From contig JALIRH010000113.1 in the NCBI GenBank assembly GCA_023055505.1, positions 496,001 to 560,000 on the forward strand: DNA of 64,000 nucleotides, given 5' to 3'. Source of the stretch: Callipepla californica brunnescens (lineage: Eukaryota > Chordata > Aves > Galliformes > Odontophoridae). The notes below the pieces were generated by a model. The model made no database searches and was not told the DNA's origin. It worked only from the letters and a program-made list of their open reading frames with translations. Shown piece after piece: positions 1-12,765 of the stretch (position 1 is the first letter of the stretch; each line of letters begins with the position of its first letter). Both the position numbers and the translations under genes were made by a program.

Positions 1-49
1 TGTAAAACCAGAGCCTAAGAAAATAGTAATCAAAGATCCTTCTAGGAAA

Positions 50-131
50 GGAAAAATAAATAAAAATAAAAATAAAAATAAAAATAAAAATAAAAATAAA
101 AATAAAAATAAAAATAAAAATAAAAATAAAA
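50..131. repeat. AAAAT pentanucleotide microsatellite
   Basis: A nearly perfect run of the five-base unit AAAAT covers about 80 bases. The reverse strand reads as an artefactual Phe-Tyr repeat, which has no coding meaning. The length is likely polymorphic. Confidence 0.95.
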
Positions 132-3100
132 CAGATACTGAGTTCTTGCCATTTCAAATAAAGCAGGCCAGGATTCAGCCTCTGGTTGTGGGCCGAGGGA
201 TGTGGCATGATCACACCCACAGAGATTCACCCCCAGGATCCTACATCAGGATTGGGTCTAGATTGCTCAGACAGTTCCCGACACCTCTCCAGGCATTGTA
301 CAGGAGGCAGCTCGCTGTCCAGGTCCATGTCCATACCTGGGACCAGACTAAGGGCTAAACATGACTTGCCTGCGAGGGCCTCAGCCCATACCACATCCCC
401 CTTTCATTTACCAGCACTGACACCACAAAGGGGAGCTGCTTTGGGGAGCAGCAGCAGAGGAAAACTTGTACAAGGAAAAGCAGTGTTGCCTCTGCAGAGA
501 CGACATTTTGTCTGTAAACTTTTGTTACTCATCTTAAAGGCCTATTTCCAGGGCAAAGCTGTACGTATTTCAATAGAAGATCAAGTCTCACCAAGGGTTG
601 CCTAAGTTCTTACTGACTAATAAAGAGTCAGCAAATTTATGCTGTAGTAAAAACAATTGGGAGTAAAATTTCTTTCTTTAAAAAATACCCCATTCATCTG
701 ACTACAAAGTGAAATGCAATAAATACAGAATTGAGAAACAGAGAGGCTTAGCAGGGTTTTAAGTGGTCTCTGCATTCTCACTGCAGCTCACACACACATA
801 TACACACGTGCCGTCCCACTCTCCTGCTCGTGCTGCTAAAAGCAAACAGTGGAGATGACAGACAAACACTGCAAGCACAGATGTGTCCATTACAGTCAGC
901 ATGAACCGTGCTCTTGAGGAGCACTGTCACTTCTGAAAACCCAAGTGTCTCCGGCTGCGAAAAAGCAGTGGGGTGTGAGAACAAAGAAAGAGATGTTGTG
1001 ATTAAGGCAGGGCTAATGGTTCATTAACAAAACCCAACGCCTCTCTCTCCAGCTTAGAAGTTGAGGCTTTATCTCAAAATTACCTTTTGGCTTTTTTTTT
1101 TCTTGTTGTTGTTGCTGTTTATTTCTTTTCTCTGCCTTTTGAAATGAATTTTTAGCTGTCTCTCGCCCTTTTGCAAATGAAAACATGGATCTAGTGAAAA
1201 CAGTACCTTTTTTTCTTTCTTCATTCCTTTTTTCAGCTCTATCTGATATGTGTTTAGATAGGGGAGAGGCAGTCCTTTCTCTGAGGATGGTTCTATCTGA
1301 GCTTTTGGGACCAGCACGTTAATTTCAGGGTGATGTTCAGAGCAGGTACAGTACTGATCCAAGACAAAAGCACTGAGATGTTTCCAACAATTTATCAGTG
1401 TTTTGGGTGTATATCAGTGCCCATTTGGTCAATTTACTATACAGACATGTTACCAGATATTTACTGTGCTAAATGGGGAAGGCCAACGAATGAACTTTGG
1501 GGCTGTAGGGCAGCTGTCAGCTCACCCTCCCCAAAGAATGTCCATGGATAATTCAGAAATTAGGTTGCACCAAGAATCACCTCTGTCTGGCACTGAAAAC
1601 AGCACTGCATGGGACTTGGCTCCCACTCTCTCTGGAACTGTCCAGTGGTGTCCCCAAACATCAGCCCCTGCAGCAGCTCATAATTTTGTTTGGATGCCAC
1701 AAAAGAACCCTGCTGATGAACTGCAGTATGGCTTGAGAAATTGTTTCAAACAGTCTGAACTAGAAGAAAACAAACATACATACAATCATAACTATGTCAT
1801 AATGCTATACGGATTGTACAAAATATCTGGAGGAGCCCCAGGGTTAAGTACAATACCCTGGGAGCTCAGGCAGACTGTTACAGAGAGAGCCAGTTCTGAA
1901 GAGTCAGTATACGACTGAGTCTGTGAGTAAACGATTGTTCCCCACTTTAGTAAGTAGTAGCACAGTTATTGATGCTGACTGCAACTCTCAGAGTCTTGTT
2001 CTAGAGCATCCACTGGTGGCTCCTAGCTCTTCTTAGTCTCCTCAGTTTGAGTCACTCTAGGATATAGCTTTGCTATGATGGGTGGGGTACAAAGACAGGC
2101 TTTCCATGGTGGTACACAACACAAGGAGGCCACACTGACAAAGGACAAAAAATGAAACAGAAAAGTTTCTGACTTTTTATAAAAAGAAAGGTTCTGACTT
2201 TGAATAGGAAAAAAACTTTTCACTTAATAGGACAGTTAGGTTTCAGAACAGATTATACAAAGATGTATCCATCATCATAGGTTTTAAAGACATGCATTGA
2301 AAAAGCCCTAATCATCCTCTGATCTGAAACTTGGTTGTATAAATCATTGTGGACCCCTCTTAGTCAAGGGAGAGAAGCAAGTACCTCTAAAGTGTTATTC
2401 ATCTAATCTAAATCAAAGCTCCAGCTTAGGTTGACCTGGTTTGCCTGTGTAAGTTTTTGTTTCAATCTGTAAACACAATCTAAGGTAAGTAATTTAAACT
2501 TACTCATCCAACACACAGACAACTAAAATTTGGTCAGAAGTATCTCAGTGTTGTGTTCTGTTCTCTTTGCCTGCTAGGATTCAAAATTTCCTCTATAGGG
2601 ACTGCATCCTAAGCAACTCCCAGAGGCCAAGGGACAGCCACAGGATACTGTGTGCAGACAGCTGCTGTAAGACACACAGGCTGTCTGTATCAGAGGATAA
2701 AATGAGGAGAAAGTGCTGGCTAAAGCAGTGAATGACAATTGCCTGTGCTCCTTAACTGTTAACACCCTCTCTGTCACAGCTGTAGTTCCTGCCAGATACC
2801 ACTCTCAGTCATAAATCTCAGTACAGTTTGGGGACTTTGCCCAACAAGCAGTGTGGATATAGCTATCTTGTTTGAGGGAAGACAGAAATCCATGTTGTAT
2901 GGATGGAAGCCATGCTGTTCCAGGTTGAGGACAATCACTAACCCAGTAGCAGGTAGTCTTGCTGCCCTAGCCTAACCAGTGGACACTCCTGAATAAAACT
3001 AGTAGGAGGATAATCTTTTCATGATCACCAAACTTCAGTTTATAAAACCTATTTTATTTTCCCAATAACTAAATGACCTTCCTGTGCTAGCTCCATGACT

Positions 3101-6100
3101 GTAGATTAATACACTCTGGGATCACTGCCCAGTCACTTCTGCCAACACAGGAGCCATTCCAGGAGACATGTTCCTCTGACTCCCTGGTTAGATTTCAGTA
3201 TATTTCAATTTTCCATTTGTAGATTATAATTTTTTCCAGCCCATGGTGTTCTGGTAATGTACTAAATCTATTGGAAAGTAGAATCAGCAGCAGTTTCCCA
3301 TGCTAATTCATCTGCCACAGTGGCAGTATCTAAACGTCCACTTGAAATCTCTTTGGATAAATAAATCTTACCCTATTGTAGTGAATTATGTAGTAGTTTG
3401 CTCTTTGCATCATCCTACTTCAGATGTTTTGTACTAAGGCTGATTATTAGAGAAAATGTCTGTAGTAAAACCCTACAGTACAGTATTCTGCATCAAAATG
3501 CTGATCACAGATGTGAACAATGCATCACTTTGAATCTGATCCTGCCTGATTCTCCTTATATTTTCAACTTGAGGTTCCTGTGGGAATGCCTACAAGTTAT
3601 TTTAAGACGCTCCTCCAGAACAAATTAATTGCAGATACAGCCAGCAAATTCACAAGCACTTCCCAAGCGTGACTGGAGGCCACCCTCTTAACTGAATAGA
3701 GCTCTTAAGCTGCGGAGGTGACACTTCTCAATTCAAAACAAGAAAACCATGAAGTGATGTAATGGATTAGGAAATCTCTAAGCTTGCAAAGACATGAGGT
3801 AGGTCTCTTTCTGAGCATACTTCCCCATCTCTCTTTAACTTCAGATGCCTTTTTAGCAAATATAAGTGTATACTTAGCAATGTCACTGGAGTATCAAACA
3901 AGACTGGATTGCTAGTAGTATAGAAATTTTGCACCTCAGAGACTATTCACTTCAATAGCCATAATGATGTTAGTTATAAGCAAATTATATGTGGACTTTT
4001 CAGACTGTTGCTGTTGCATCCAGTCCTGCTCACGTACAATATCTTACAAGTACAGTGGGATAAATACGTCACCAATCCTAAGAGACTGCAAACCCCTGCC
4101 CCATGAGGTCCTGTGACTGCCATGACTTTGCATATAAACAAAACTGGACCTGACTCTCTATAGCTGCCACTACTGATGCACTATTTTGAAAAGTATGAGC
4201 AGAACTATTCTCAGAGCAACATTTGTGCAGCTGTGTGTCACCGTACAGCAAGATGCATGGGCAACACAGGTCTTGGAATCATTAAGGTTCAGTAAGAACA
4301 CTCAGATCACCTGGTGTAACCATCAACACATCCCCACCATGTAGACTAGAGGATTGACAGAATGATCGGCCAAGTGAGGGGCATGGACTGGAATCCTGGT
4401 TTGGGAAACTTAAAGAGAACATGGAGATCATAAGGCACGAGACCAGAAGCTGCTCCTACACTTATTCTGAGGGCATTCTTCAAATAAACTTAGTTTGAGC
4501 AACTCTCATCATAACACCCTTCCTCTGAAGGTATCTCATCACTGTGCAAAGATCAGAGCACCAATCCTGTGCACTTTCAGCTCCAAATGTAGTAGCAGTC
4601 ATGCTGCCAGTATGGGGACTGATGACAAGTGATGTTATATGTGCATAGAGTTGCATGCTACTGTAAATGATAAGTATTAAAAAAAAAGAAAAAAACTTCC
4701 TATTAGCAGCCATTTCTCATCTATATTCACAGATCCACAGTCATAAATGCTATAAATATAAATGAAATTGTCCAATATGTATTTAATGTAGGTATTCCAA
4801 GATTCCCATAAAACACATTGAAAAATGTGAACTGATTACATAAGCAGCTTTTTTAATGAATAAAGTCTATAGATTTTATAGTACTTCTCTCTCGAATCTT
4901 GTAAAATACGTGGAAGTCTTAATTATAGCTGAAGATATCTGAACTATGTTGGCCTTTGATTTTATAATACAATATGTAATTCCTGCTGGCATAATAAACC
5001 AATAAGTTCAGTATTTGTTATAAATGAGTTTAAATTTACAAGTCTATCAAAATACCTCATGGTTCCTGTTAATGTTTAGGAAACATTTCAGAAATATTTT
5101 AGGTTCCTGGCTGAAAGAACTGCCTCACTCTTTGCTGAGCTTCTGTTGATCGAATGTCTTGAATTAATCAACAGTTATTTGTACTATATGAGTAACACAC
5201 GCAAATGCTACATATGTATGGGAGACACACAAGGAGCTAAAGGGATGAAGAAACCAGTTTGTGTGCAAGAACTTCCTCCAGTAGGATGTTTGGATCTGAG
5301 AAACCCTTTTGGTCCAGCTGTAAATCACATTTTCCCTTGTAAGGTATGAAATGGATGGGCTGCCTCTCAAATAGCATCCTCAAATGCCTGCAAGTCCAGG
5401 AACATTCACTTTACTATTGAACAGACAACTGGTGAAATTCATACAGTACTACTGTTACGTTCTTGACTTTCCTGCTGCTTCTTGAAACTTCTGCTCTTGC
5501 TTTTTAGTCCCATTCATATCAGTATTTATTCAAAATAAATTCCCCCTCATTCTTTGACTCGGTGTCCTTTGCTGTGACCTCTGGAAAATTAAGAAGCTGG
5601 AAACAGCAAAATCTAGAGTGCAAAAGGAGGACAATAAAAGGAACTGAGACATGTTCACTGATATTATCAGGCTAAATGCATATAATGAGGAAGCATAAGA
5701 TTGTACTATTAAATTTCAAACTGAGAGCATCTACTAGCATAGTCTGGTAAAGTTTTATCACAGAAAAACAGTAAAATTTTCTTATCAAAATGCTAAATGC
5801 TAAATATTTAAAGGAGTTACAGATGCTGTATTTGGGTAGATTCACTAAAACATGGAATAAGCTGAAGTTTCTTGATTTTCTGTCTCAAAAGCAAAACTGA
5901 AATATCCAATGGTTGTTGGGCTTTTGTTTGTTTGGATTTCTCAACAAAAACAGCTTAAAAATACAGTGCATCTAAAGTGCACTTTCTGAATTCTAGTTCT
6001 GTCTTAGGTACATGTTATCTAATGAAGTTCACACCATAGCCTGAGACATGTTCATTTAGGGCAGGCATCTGCTCCATCAGCTGTTTGGTAGGATGTATAG

Positions 6101-9100
6101 AAATATCCATCAAAGGCTTTCGTTCCCAGGAAGCCTGAGGAACACTGTGGATATTGCCTTTCAGCACTAAAACTGGTCAGCTTATGGTAGCATTTTCTCA
6201 TTTCACTTTCTGCAGGTCCAAACCACAATGATCCACAAGGGGATTAAAGCATATATTAATGAGCTTTTTAGCCCCTGTAGACTTCTCCTTCTAATTTGCC
6301 AGAATTTTATGTACCCCTTTCCTGACCCTAGAAGTTATATTTTCTTCCATCTGGAAAGATTGTTTCATGTTGGTTTGAATATAAAACGTAGGAATGTTGG
6401 TTAGCACAAAACCTAATGAAGGCTCTGGGGTTTTTCGTTTTTTTGGCTTTTTTTTTTCTTTAAAGAAACACTACTCACTTGTTCAGGCCAAGAATGTAAC
6501 GTTACCAATGTTACTCAAGCAAATCTAATGTAAAACACAAACATTAGGCAGTAAATCCATACTTAGAATCCCAAATAACCAGCCTGATTTTCTGCATTAA
6601 CATTCTGGTAAAAGAGTATGTTTCATTTCTGGACCTCTGTCACCTGAATTTCGTCAGATTTATTAATAATTGAAACCTCATCTTATAAGAAAGATTTGTA
6701 TTTAATATCTGACATAACTACCACTATGACAATTACTGGAATAAGATCCCAGGGAAAGTCAGAAGTGGACAAAGAGACGACAGTTGATGTATTTTTTTTT
6801 GTCTGGACAACAGTTTCCTTTTCCTTTTGAAATGGTCATTGTAAAATGCAACCATATTAGTCACTGGATGTAAATCCAATTTGTGCAGTTATCCACGTGG
6901 TGTACCTTGCAAAGCTTCTTGGTAGCTAGGATATTTTTGAGGACAGAATTTGGTTGCAATGCTCTCTAATTGAGAATTTTAATTTTTCCCTTTTTTTTTT
7001 CTTTCTTTCTTCCACGCATTCTGCTTATTCTAAGGCAGAAGTGTGTGTTTTCTCTTGAGTAAATGAAAACCCAACAATCATTAGGCCCGCTCATTTTTTA
7101 ACTAAGCAGTTCTGACAGAATAAGGATGAAAAAAAATACACACATGGTAAACACAAAAGTGCTTAAGTAGATACCCATATATGGTAATACGTATGGGTTA
7201 AATGCTAACATATTTGGCAGAAATGCATGACAAGAATCCCTGTCCTGAGCCAAAGCTTCATAGACAGAGGGCAGAATTTACCACAAGCTTCCCTATCTCA
7301 GCTGCACGCAAAGCACGTTTCTTTTTTGGATGCATCTGTAATATCATCCATTATGCATTCCATATGACATACATCTCAATGGGATTTATTTCACCTGCTT
7401 TCATGAAGTGAACCTTATTCTTATATTGTATGCTCTCATACAATAAGAACCTTTGCTACTGAGTATTAAAATGTGTGCAACATGTGGCAGACATCTGTCG
7501 TGTGCTGCCATTGCACTTGACTCACACAACATAGTGATCTATCTCACCTTCCAAAAGCAACCCTGCCTCTCTTCAAATTACACCTTATTCCAGAAAGTCA
7601 GGTGGAAAGCAACACACCTCAGCAAACACTAAACACATACAGAGCTTCACACAGATTTTGTTGCACTGCATTTTTTCTTAGATGTGTCATGGAATAGCAT
7701 ATATGGAGGAATCGCTTTTTTCTTGGTCTGTTCAGGAGTTTTCATTCAGTGGGACATTGTTTTAACTTCTGTTTTTTTTTGACTTTTTTTTTTTTAATAA
7801 AATTTAAAATCTTTATTTAATCTTAAGAATGCAGATCACTGGCAGCAGAATGCATTTTCATGGTTCTAATACACAGTGCACCACATCAAGACACTCTGCC
7901 CATCAGCCAAGACCAGATAACAACTGTGGATTCTTTATACTCCAGGGCAAGTGTGATGTAAAATGTATGAAAAAGCATTCTCAGTAACAGGCTTCAACTA
8001 ATAAGTCATATTTCACATTTGCAGTGTTTTAATTCCATACACAATCTGTAAGTTTGGTACCCTGTGTTCTATTGAAAAGCAAAGACTGATATACATAATT
8101 GGAATCCTTTCCTTTTGAGTGGGTTCCCAAAACTTTTTAATTATCATTAACTAATCCACTTTAAGAGCTAAATCACACTGCCTCTCCTGACCATCCTTCT
8201 GTCAGCAAGTAGATTTGAAAAGCAAAAAGTTTTCCACTGCTTTCAGGCTGTACCCTGCAAAAATCAATCTCCTCATGCCCATATGTCAGTATGTGCTTCC
8301 TCTGCTCACACAGCCCTGGTGTAATCATCTGCATCTGTGCAACACAAGTTCAAAACTCAAGGGTTACACTCTATCTACTGTCTGGCAAAGTAAAGGGCTA
8401 GAAATTACATTTTCTTCATTTTCTTCAAGGACACTCTAGATATACCTAACTGTATAAGAGTGTACTCCTGTAAGATTTCTCCTTTCCATCACCTACCATA
8501 GTGATACCCACCTTAGTATTTGCCCAGTAAACAACTTGAGGTAAAGCAGACTTGAAAATTAGACTCCCTTCATGCAGAAGCTGAACATTTGTCTTGTGTT
8601 ACTTTCTTATGTTGTAGTACATCAGAAACACTTCCTCTTATCAGATACTAGTACATAAATGAAAAGGTATTCCAAATTTATTCATCTTGCATGAAGATGA
8701 AAAAGATCACGAAAGAATCTCAAAGCACAGTAAGGATTTTTGGAACAAATATTTCAAAAGGAAAAGGAAAAAAAAATGGTATCCCACAAAGCATTTCTAG
8801 ATGCAGGTGATGATTCTTTCACATCTGTTATCTGCAGTGGATAGCTGAAAATGAGCACGCTTCTCAGCAAAAGCTGCAGCTCTACCATCATCACTTTATT
8901 GTAGTCCCATGTAATCTCTGTTCTTGAAAGAAAATGTGATGTTCTGACTCTTCACAGGTAGGAGTATGAGCCAGGCACGTGAGCACTGTGTGTCACGAGG
9001 TCTATTTCAGTACTGAAGACTGACACACACAGACACACATGCAGAAATACTCTTAGCCTTTGAAGAAAGTACCAAAAGAATTTTTGGCATTCACCACTGT

Positions 9101-9676
9101 ACCTGGCTTTGCAAAGATTACAACTGTGAGCCACGCTGTAGGTGTTGCAGGCATGGAACATTTGCAGTGTATCAAGAGAGCATACAGCCATTATTGAATG
9201 AGTGCAGTAATTCAAATCAATTTGGACAGAAAAGGCCTCATTTTAACTTACAGTTACAGTTCTTCCACCATACATGCAGTATAAAAATACATTATAATAG
9301 ATATAAGTAATCCTAATCAATTTCACCTGTGGCACGTTTATGATGCATAAGTGCAAAAATGAAAGTTTAGGCTGTCGGGAATTACATGTGCAAAGCACTT
9401 ACTGAACTGTTGTCTTTTCTTTGATGGAAACACTTCAGGGCAAAGTACAGAATTAAAGCTTTACCACATCAAGTTTATAGTAGTATTGAAATATACAGAA
9501 ATAAAGAGAGAAATAGTGTGTAGAAAAATTATGAATTCATAGAATATACATAGGGCTAGATCCAAACTCATGCTACAGTAAAGAATTTCTAAAACCACCA
9601 TCAGGACAAACAGAAGAAAAGCACGCCTGAAGAAACCTCACACATTTACTTTAAAATTAATCTGAGGCTTTATGAT
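132..9676. other. Gene-free AT-rich intergenic DNA
   Basis: I see no exon-like open frame with recognisable protein similarity, no RNA gene and no clear transposon in this stretch. Open frames are short, lack homology that I recognise and are not supported by splice sites. It holds only short homopolymer tracts (for example T-rich runs near 1090, 6440, 6992 and 7780) and a short CA/TA patch near 790-812. It is ordinary intergenic sequence as far as I can read it. Confidence 0.6.
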
Positions 9677-9850
9677 GGATCAGGTTGCTCAAATGGTTGG
9701 TGGAGTCACCATCTCTGGAGGTGCTTAAGAAAAGGGTAGATATGGCACTGAAGGACATAGATTAGTGGGCATGGTGGGGATGGGTTGATGGTCGAACTTG
9801 ACGATCTTAGTGGCCTTTTCCAACCTTAATGATTCTATGATTCTATGATA
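9677..9850 (+). mobile_element. CR1 LINE 3' fragment
   Basis: The stretch reads as the 3' end of an avian CR1 retrotransposon: a GGTGGAGTCACCATCTCTGG-like segment, a TTTTCCAACCTTAATG-like segment, then the terminal octamer repeat ATTCTATG. CR1 copies in birds are typically 5'-truncated and end in this octamer, not in poly(A). The copy is divergent and non-coding. Confidence 0.9.
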
Positions 9851-10105
9851 TATCATCTCTCTGTAATCTGGTGAGGCGACACCTTGAGTACTCTGTTCTA
9901 TTTTGGGCCCCTTACCACAAGAAAGACATTGAGGCCCTGGAGTGTGTCTAGAGAAGGGCAACGAAGCTATGAGGGGTCTGGAGCACAGGACTGTTTACGT
10001 GTTGTACCAACGAAGATAGTTTAGTGGGAAATATTGCTGACAGGGGAGTGGTTGCTCTGGATGATCTCAGAGATCTTTTCAACCTTGTGATTCTATGATT
10101 CTATA
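9851..10105 (+). mobile_element. Second CR1 LINE 3' fragment, internally deleted
   Basis: A second CR1 copy lies directly after the first in the same orientation. Its left part (about 9851-9995) resembles the end of the CR1 reverse transcriptase region, around GGCCCTGGAGTGTGTCTAGA and GAGGGGTCTGGAGCACAG. Its right part (about 10020-10105) is the 3' UTR ending in GATTCTATGATTCTATA. The middle of the expected 3' region is missing, so this is either one copy with an internal deletion or two fragments. Confidence 0.85.
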
Positions 10106-10915
10106 GTGATAATGTCATATTTATAATAATTTGATCACGTGAGGTAATTGCCATGTAAAGGCTCATGGATGTGACTTCAGGCATTTCTGAAGAAGAAACC
10201 AGTTTTGGAAGAGAAGACAGTTCTTGGCAATTATTTCTCTATGAGCCAGCTGTGCGTTCTGCAGCAGCCAGGCAAGCATGATGGACATGTTGAGGTGGGT
10301 GAGAGTGCTTATCCTAGTGACTAGAGCTGCACTATTTGGCCTCAGGGCCACAGGACTGTCCTTATATCATATTAGATGTCTGTAGTTTAAGGAACAGCAA
10401 CTGGGCCACAGTGTGTAATGGATGCAATGTGACTTGCCTTGGAGAAAGCTGCCATGCAAATAAGTGTGCACCTCTCACAGACAACATCCACAGTGGGACA
10501 AAGGAGCTGATGCGGTGCAGGATCAAAGCCCAAGGTTATAACATGTTAATCTGCTGCTTTGACAAACTTTTATTTCTCTGGGTCTCCTAGGATGATGAAC
10601 TCTTCAAGACAGAGGCTTTCACTAGATGCCTATTCACTGCCTAACTAGTTTGAGCCAGCTATGTCTGAGACCCAATAACAGTAGGCAGTGCATAAGACCA
10701 ACTTCATGTTTGCATCCACAGTGAAATCCCTGCTGCAGTAACCTGCTCACAAGAAGGAAACAAAGGGGTCAAACACTGAGCTAAGGAATGAGGATGGGTC
10801 AGTGATCAGGTTAGCGCTCCCTGTTCTAGACATGCCTGAGAGCAAGCCTTTGCCTCCTACAGTCTCTGCTTGTGACACATTGCTTTGTCTCCCTTCATAA
10901 TAATGTAGACAGAAA
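10106..10915. other. Gene-free intergenic stretch
   Basis: Nothing is recognisable between two CR1 copies of opposite orientation. Open frames here are short and have no visible similarity to known proteins. Confidence 0.55.
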
Positions 10916-11135
10916 TATTTCATAGAATTATTGAACCATTGAATCTCTTGAGTTGGGAGGGACCTTTAAAGATTATCTAGTCCAAGCCCCCTGCAATGAA
11001 TAGGGGCACGTACAGCTCATTCAGGTGCTCATCTTTACTTTGAATGATACCAGGGATGGGGCACCCACCACATCTCTGGGCAACCCAGTTCTTTCCTACA
11101 CCCTTCAGGAGTGTGAAGGCTAAATCCAATAAAGA
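10916..11135 (-). mobile_element. CR1 LINE 3' fragment
   Basis: On the reverse strand this ends in the CR1 octamer region; on the plus strand it starts as TCATAGAATTATTGAACCATT. The GGGAGGGACCTTTAAAGAT and CATCTCTGGGCAACCCAGTT segments are typical of the CR1 3' region. The 5' boundary is approximate because similarity fades after about 11130. Confidence 0.88.
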
Positions 11136-12371
11136 TTTTGATGTAATATGAACATGGGTATCTTGAGGAGGCATGGTGTAGACAGGACACCTCTATAGGT
11201 CTGTGTACTACCACACAAAACTGAGCCAAGAAAGGCATGGCAGTGCTTTGCAGGGAAATCTATGTGGACATTGGAAGCGGCAGAGCCATGTTAGCACATT
11301 ACTGCACCTGAACTAACAGTGCCATGCTGAGGTGATCACATACTGAAACAGTCAGAGTTAGCTCACTAACTGCATAACACTTCGTAGTGTGTCCTTCCTC
11401 AGAAAATTCACCATAAAATTGCTACAAACTTGAAGTGGAATAATTTATCTTTTATTTAACTTAGCAAGGAAGATGCCATCTCTGTGCTGAAGGCACAGCT
11501 GTAGACGGTGTTGCCCATAGCAGAAAAAAATAAGAATATTTTCCCTGAAGACATCTGAATCAGACAGATGGAGAAATAGGGGAAGTGAGATATGAATTCA
11601 GCTCAAGTGTTGTTCCATTCATTTTTTTCCCGTTCCAACTGATGTGTGCAGAGAGTGAATGATCCTTGGCAGCAGACCAGGAAGAAGGATATTGAGATCA
11701 AAGGAGTACCAGCACAACACTGTACTTTGCAGAATAGTGTGTATTTGGCACACAAACCCTCTGATAAGCATTAAAAATATCTTTTTAATGGATATTTTGT
11801 TCTCTTGACAGAGGTTATTTAAGATCTGAAAGTGGCACAAAAATAATTTATCCTCACATGTAAAAATGCACTTTCTAGATAGAGATATCACATTAATTTT
11901 ACTCATTTATGTAACACTCTGAAAACTAATCTTAGGTTCCTCCCTTACTGCTGTGGAAAGCAAAAATTAATTGACTTGGGTACTAGGAAAGGAGTGAATC
12001 TGTACTTGCTTTACTTTAAGATTCTGCTTTCAAAGTTACAAGCCCAGGCTGTTTGCAAGCAGTCATTTGTTTTATAATTCAAATTCTACATCATCATGTG
12101 CTAAATATATCAATTGTTCATTTATTTTTATTTAACAGAATGTTCTCTGGTCCATCGTACTGGCGTTTAACTTCTAAAGTCATCTAACCTGCAGTGCATA
12201 ATGTTGCATGAGAACAATCTTATATTTATACACTTATACACTGTCTTTCAACCAGATGAATCCCAGAGAAGATTCGTAAACCATTTTCTGTGAATATGTC
12301 TCCTAGCAATGGTTTAGGGTAAATGTAACTATGGATCTTTTATAACTTCGTAAACATAATTCTAACTGTTC
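11136..12371. other. Gene-free AT-rich stretch
   Basis: I see no gene, RNA or clear repeat in this interval. It ends at a T homopolymer. Confidence 0.5.
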
Positions 12372-12389
12372 TTTTTTTTTTTTTTTTTT
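12372..12389. repeat. Poly-T tract (18 T)
   Basis: An uninterrupted run of 18 T, followed by a C and further Ts. There is no recognisable retroposed sequence on its minus-strand 5' side, so it is treated as a simple homopolymer. Confidence 0.9.
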
Positions 12390-12689
12390 CTTTTAATCTG
12401 GATGTGTATTGCAGATCTGTGTAATATTAGCCATTGGATCCTTATTTTTCTTGCTCATCGGGAACTTTCTTCTACTCTTCTCCACTTTGAACTTTCTCTT
12501 TGTTAATCTGGGTTTTCTTCACAGGATTTAAGGTATGGAAAAATTTAGCAAGAAATTGCAATCTATGAAAATCTGAAAGTGAAGACTGAAGAAAAACATT
12601 GTATGTTTCCTTCATTATAACAAAGACAAAATGGAGGCCTGTCTTTCTAAAAAAAAAGTCTTATTTAACAATGTAATTGGCAGTCCAGA

Positions 12690-12765
12690 GATGAGGAAGA
12701 CAGAACTGTTTTAGACTTGAAGGACTTTTCCAACCTGATGTCTACGATTCGTGGTTCTCTGTCAA
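12690..12765 (+). mobile_element. Possible degenerate CR1 3' remnant
   Basis: The segment GACTTGAAGGACTTTTCCAA followed by CCTGATGTCTACGATTCGTG resembles an eroded CR1 3' end, in which a TTTTCCAACCT motif precedes ATTCTATG repeats. The octamers have decayed, so this is a weak call. Confidence 0.4.

Noticed and set aside
1403..1918. 171-codon plus-strand frame
   Set aside because: No similarity recognised, no splice or promoter support, no repeat identity; compatible with chance.
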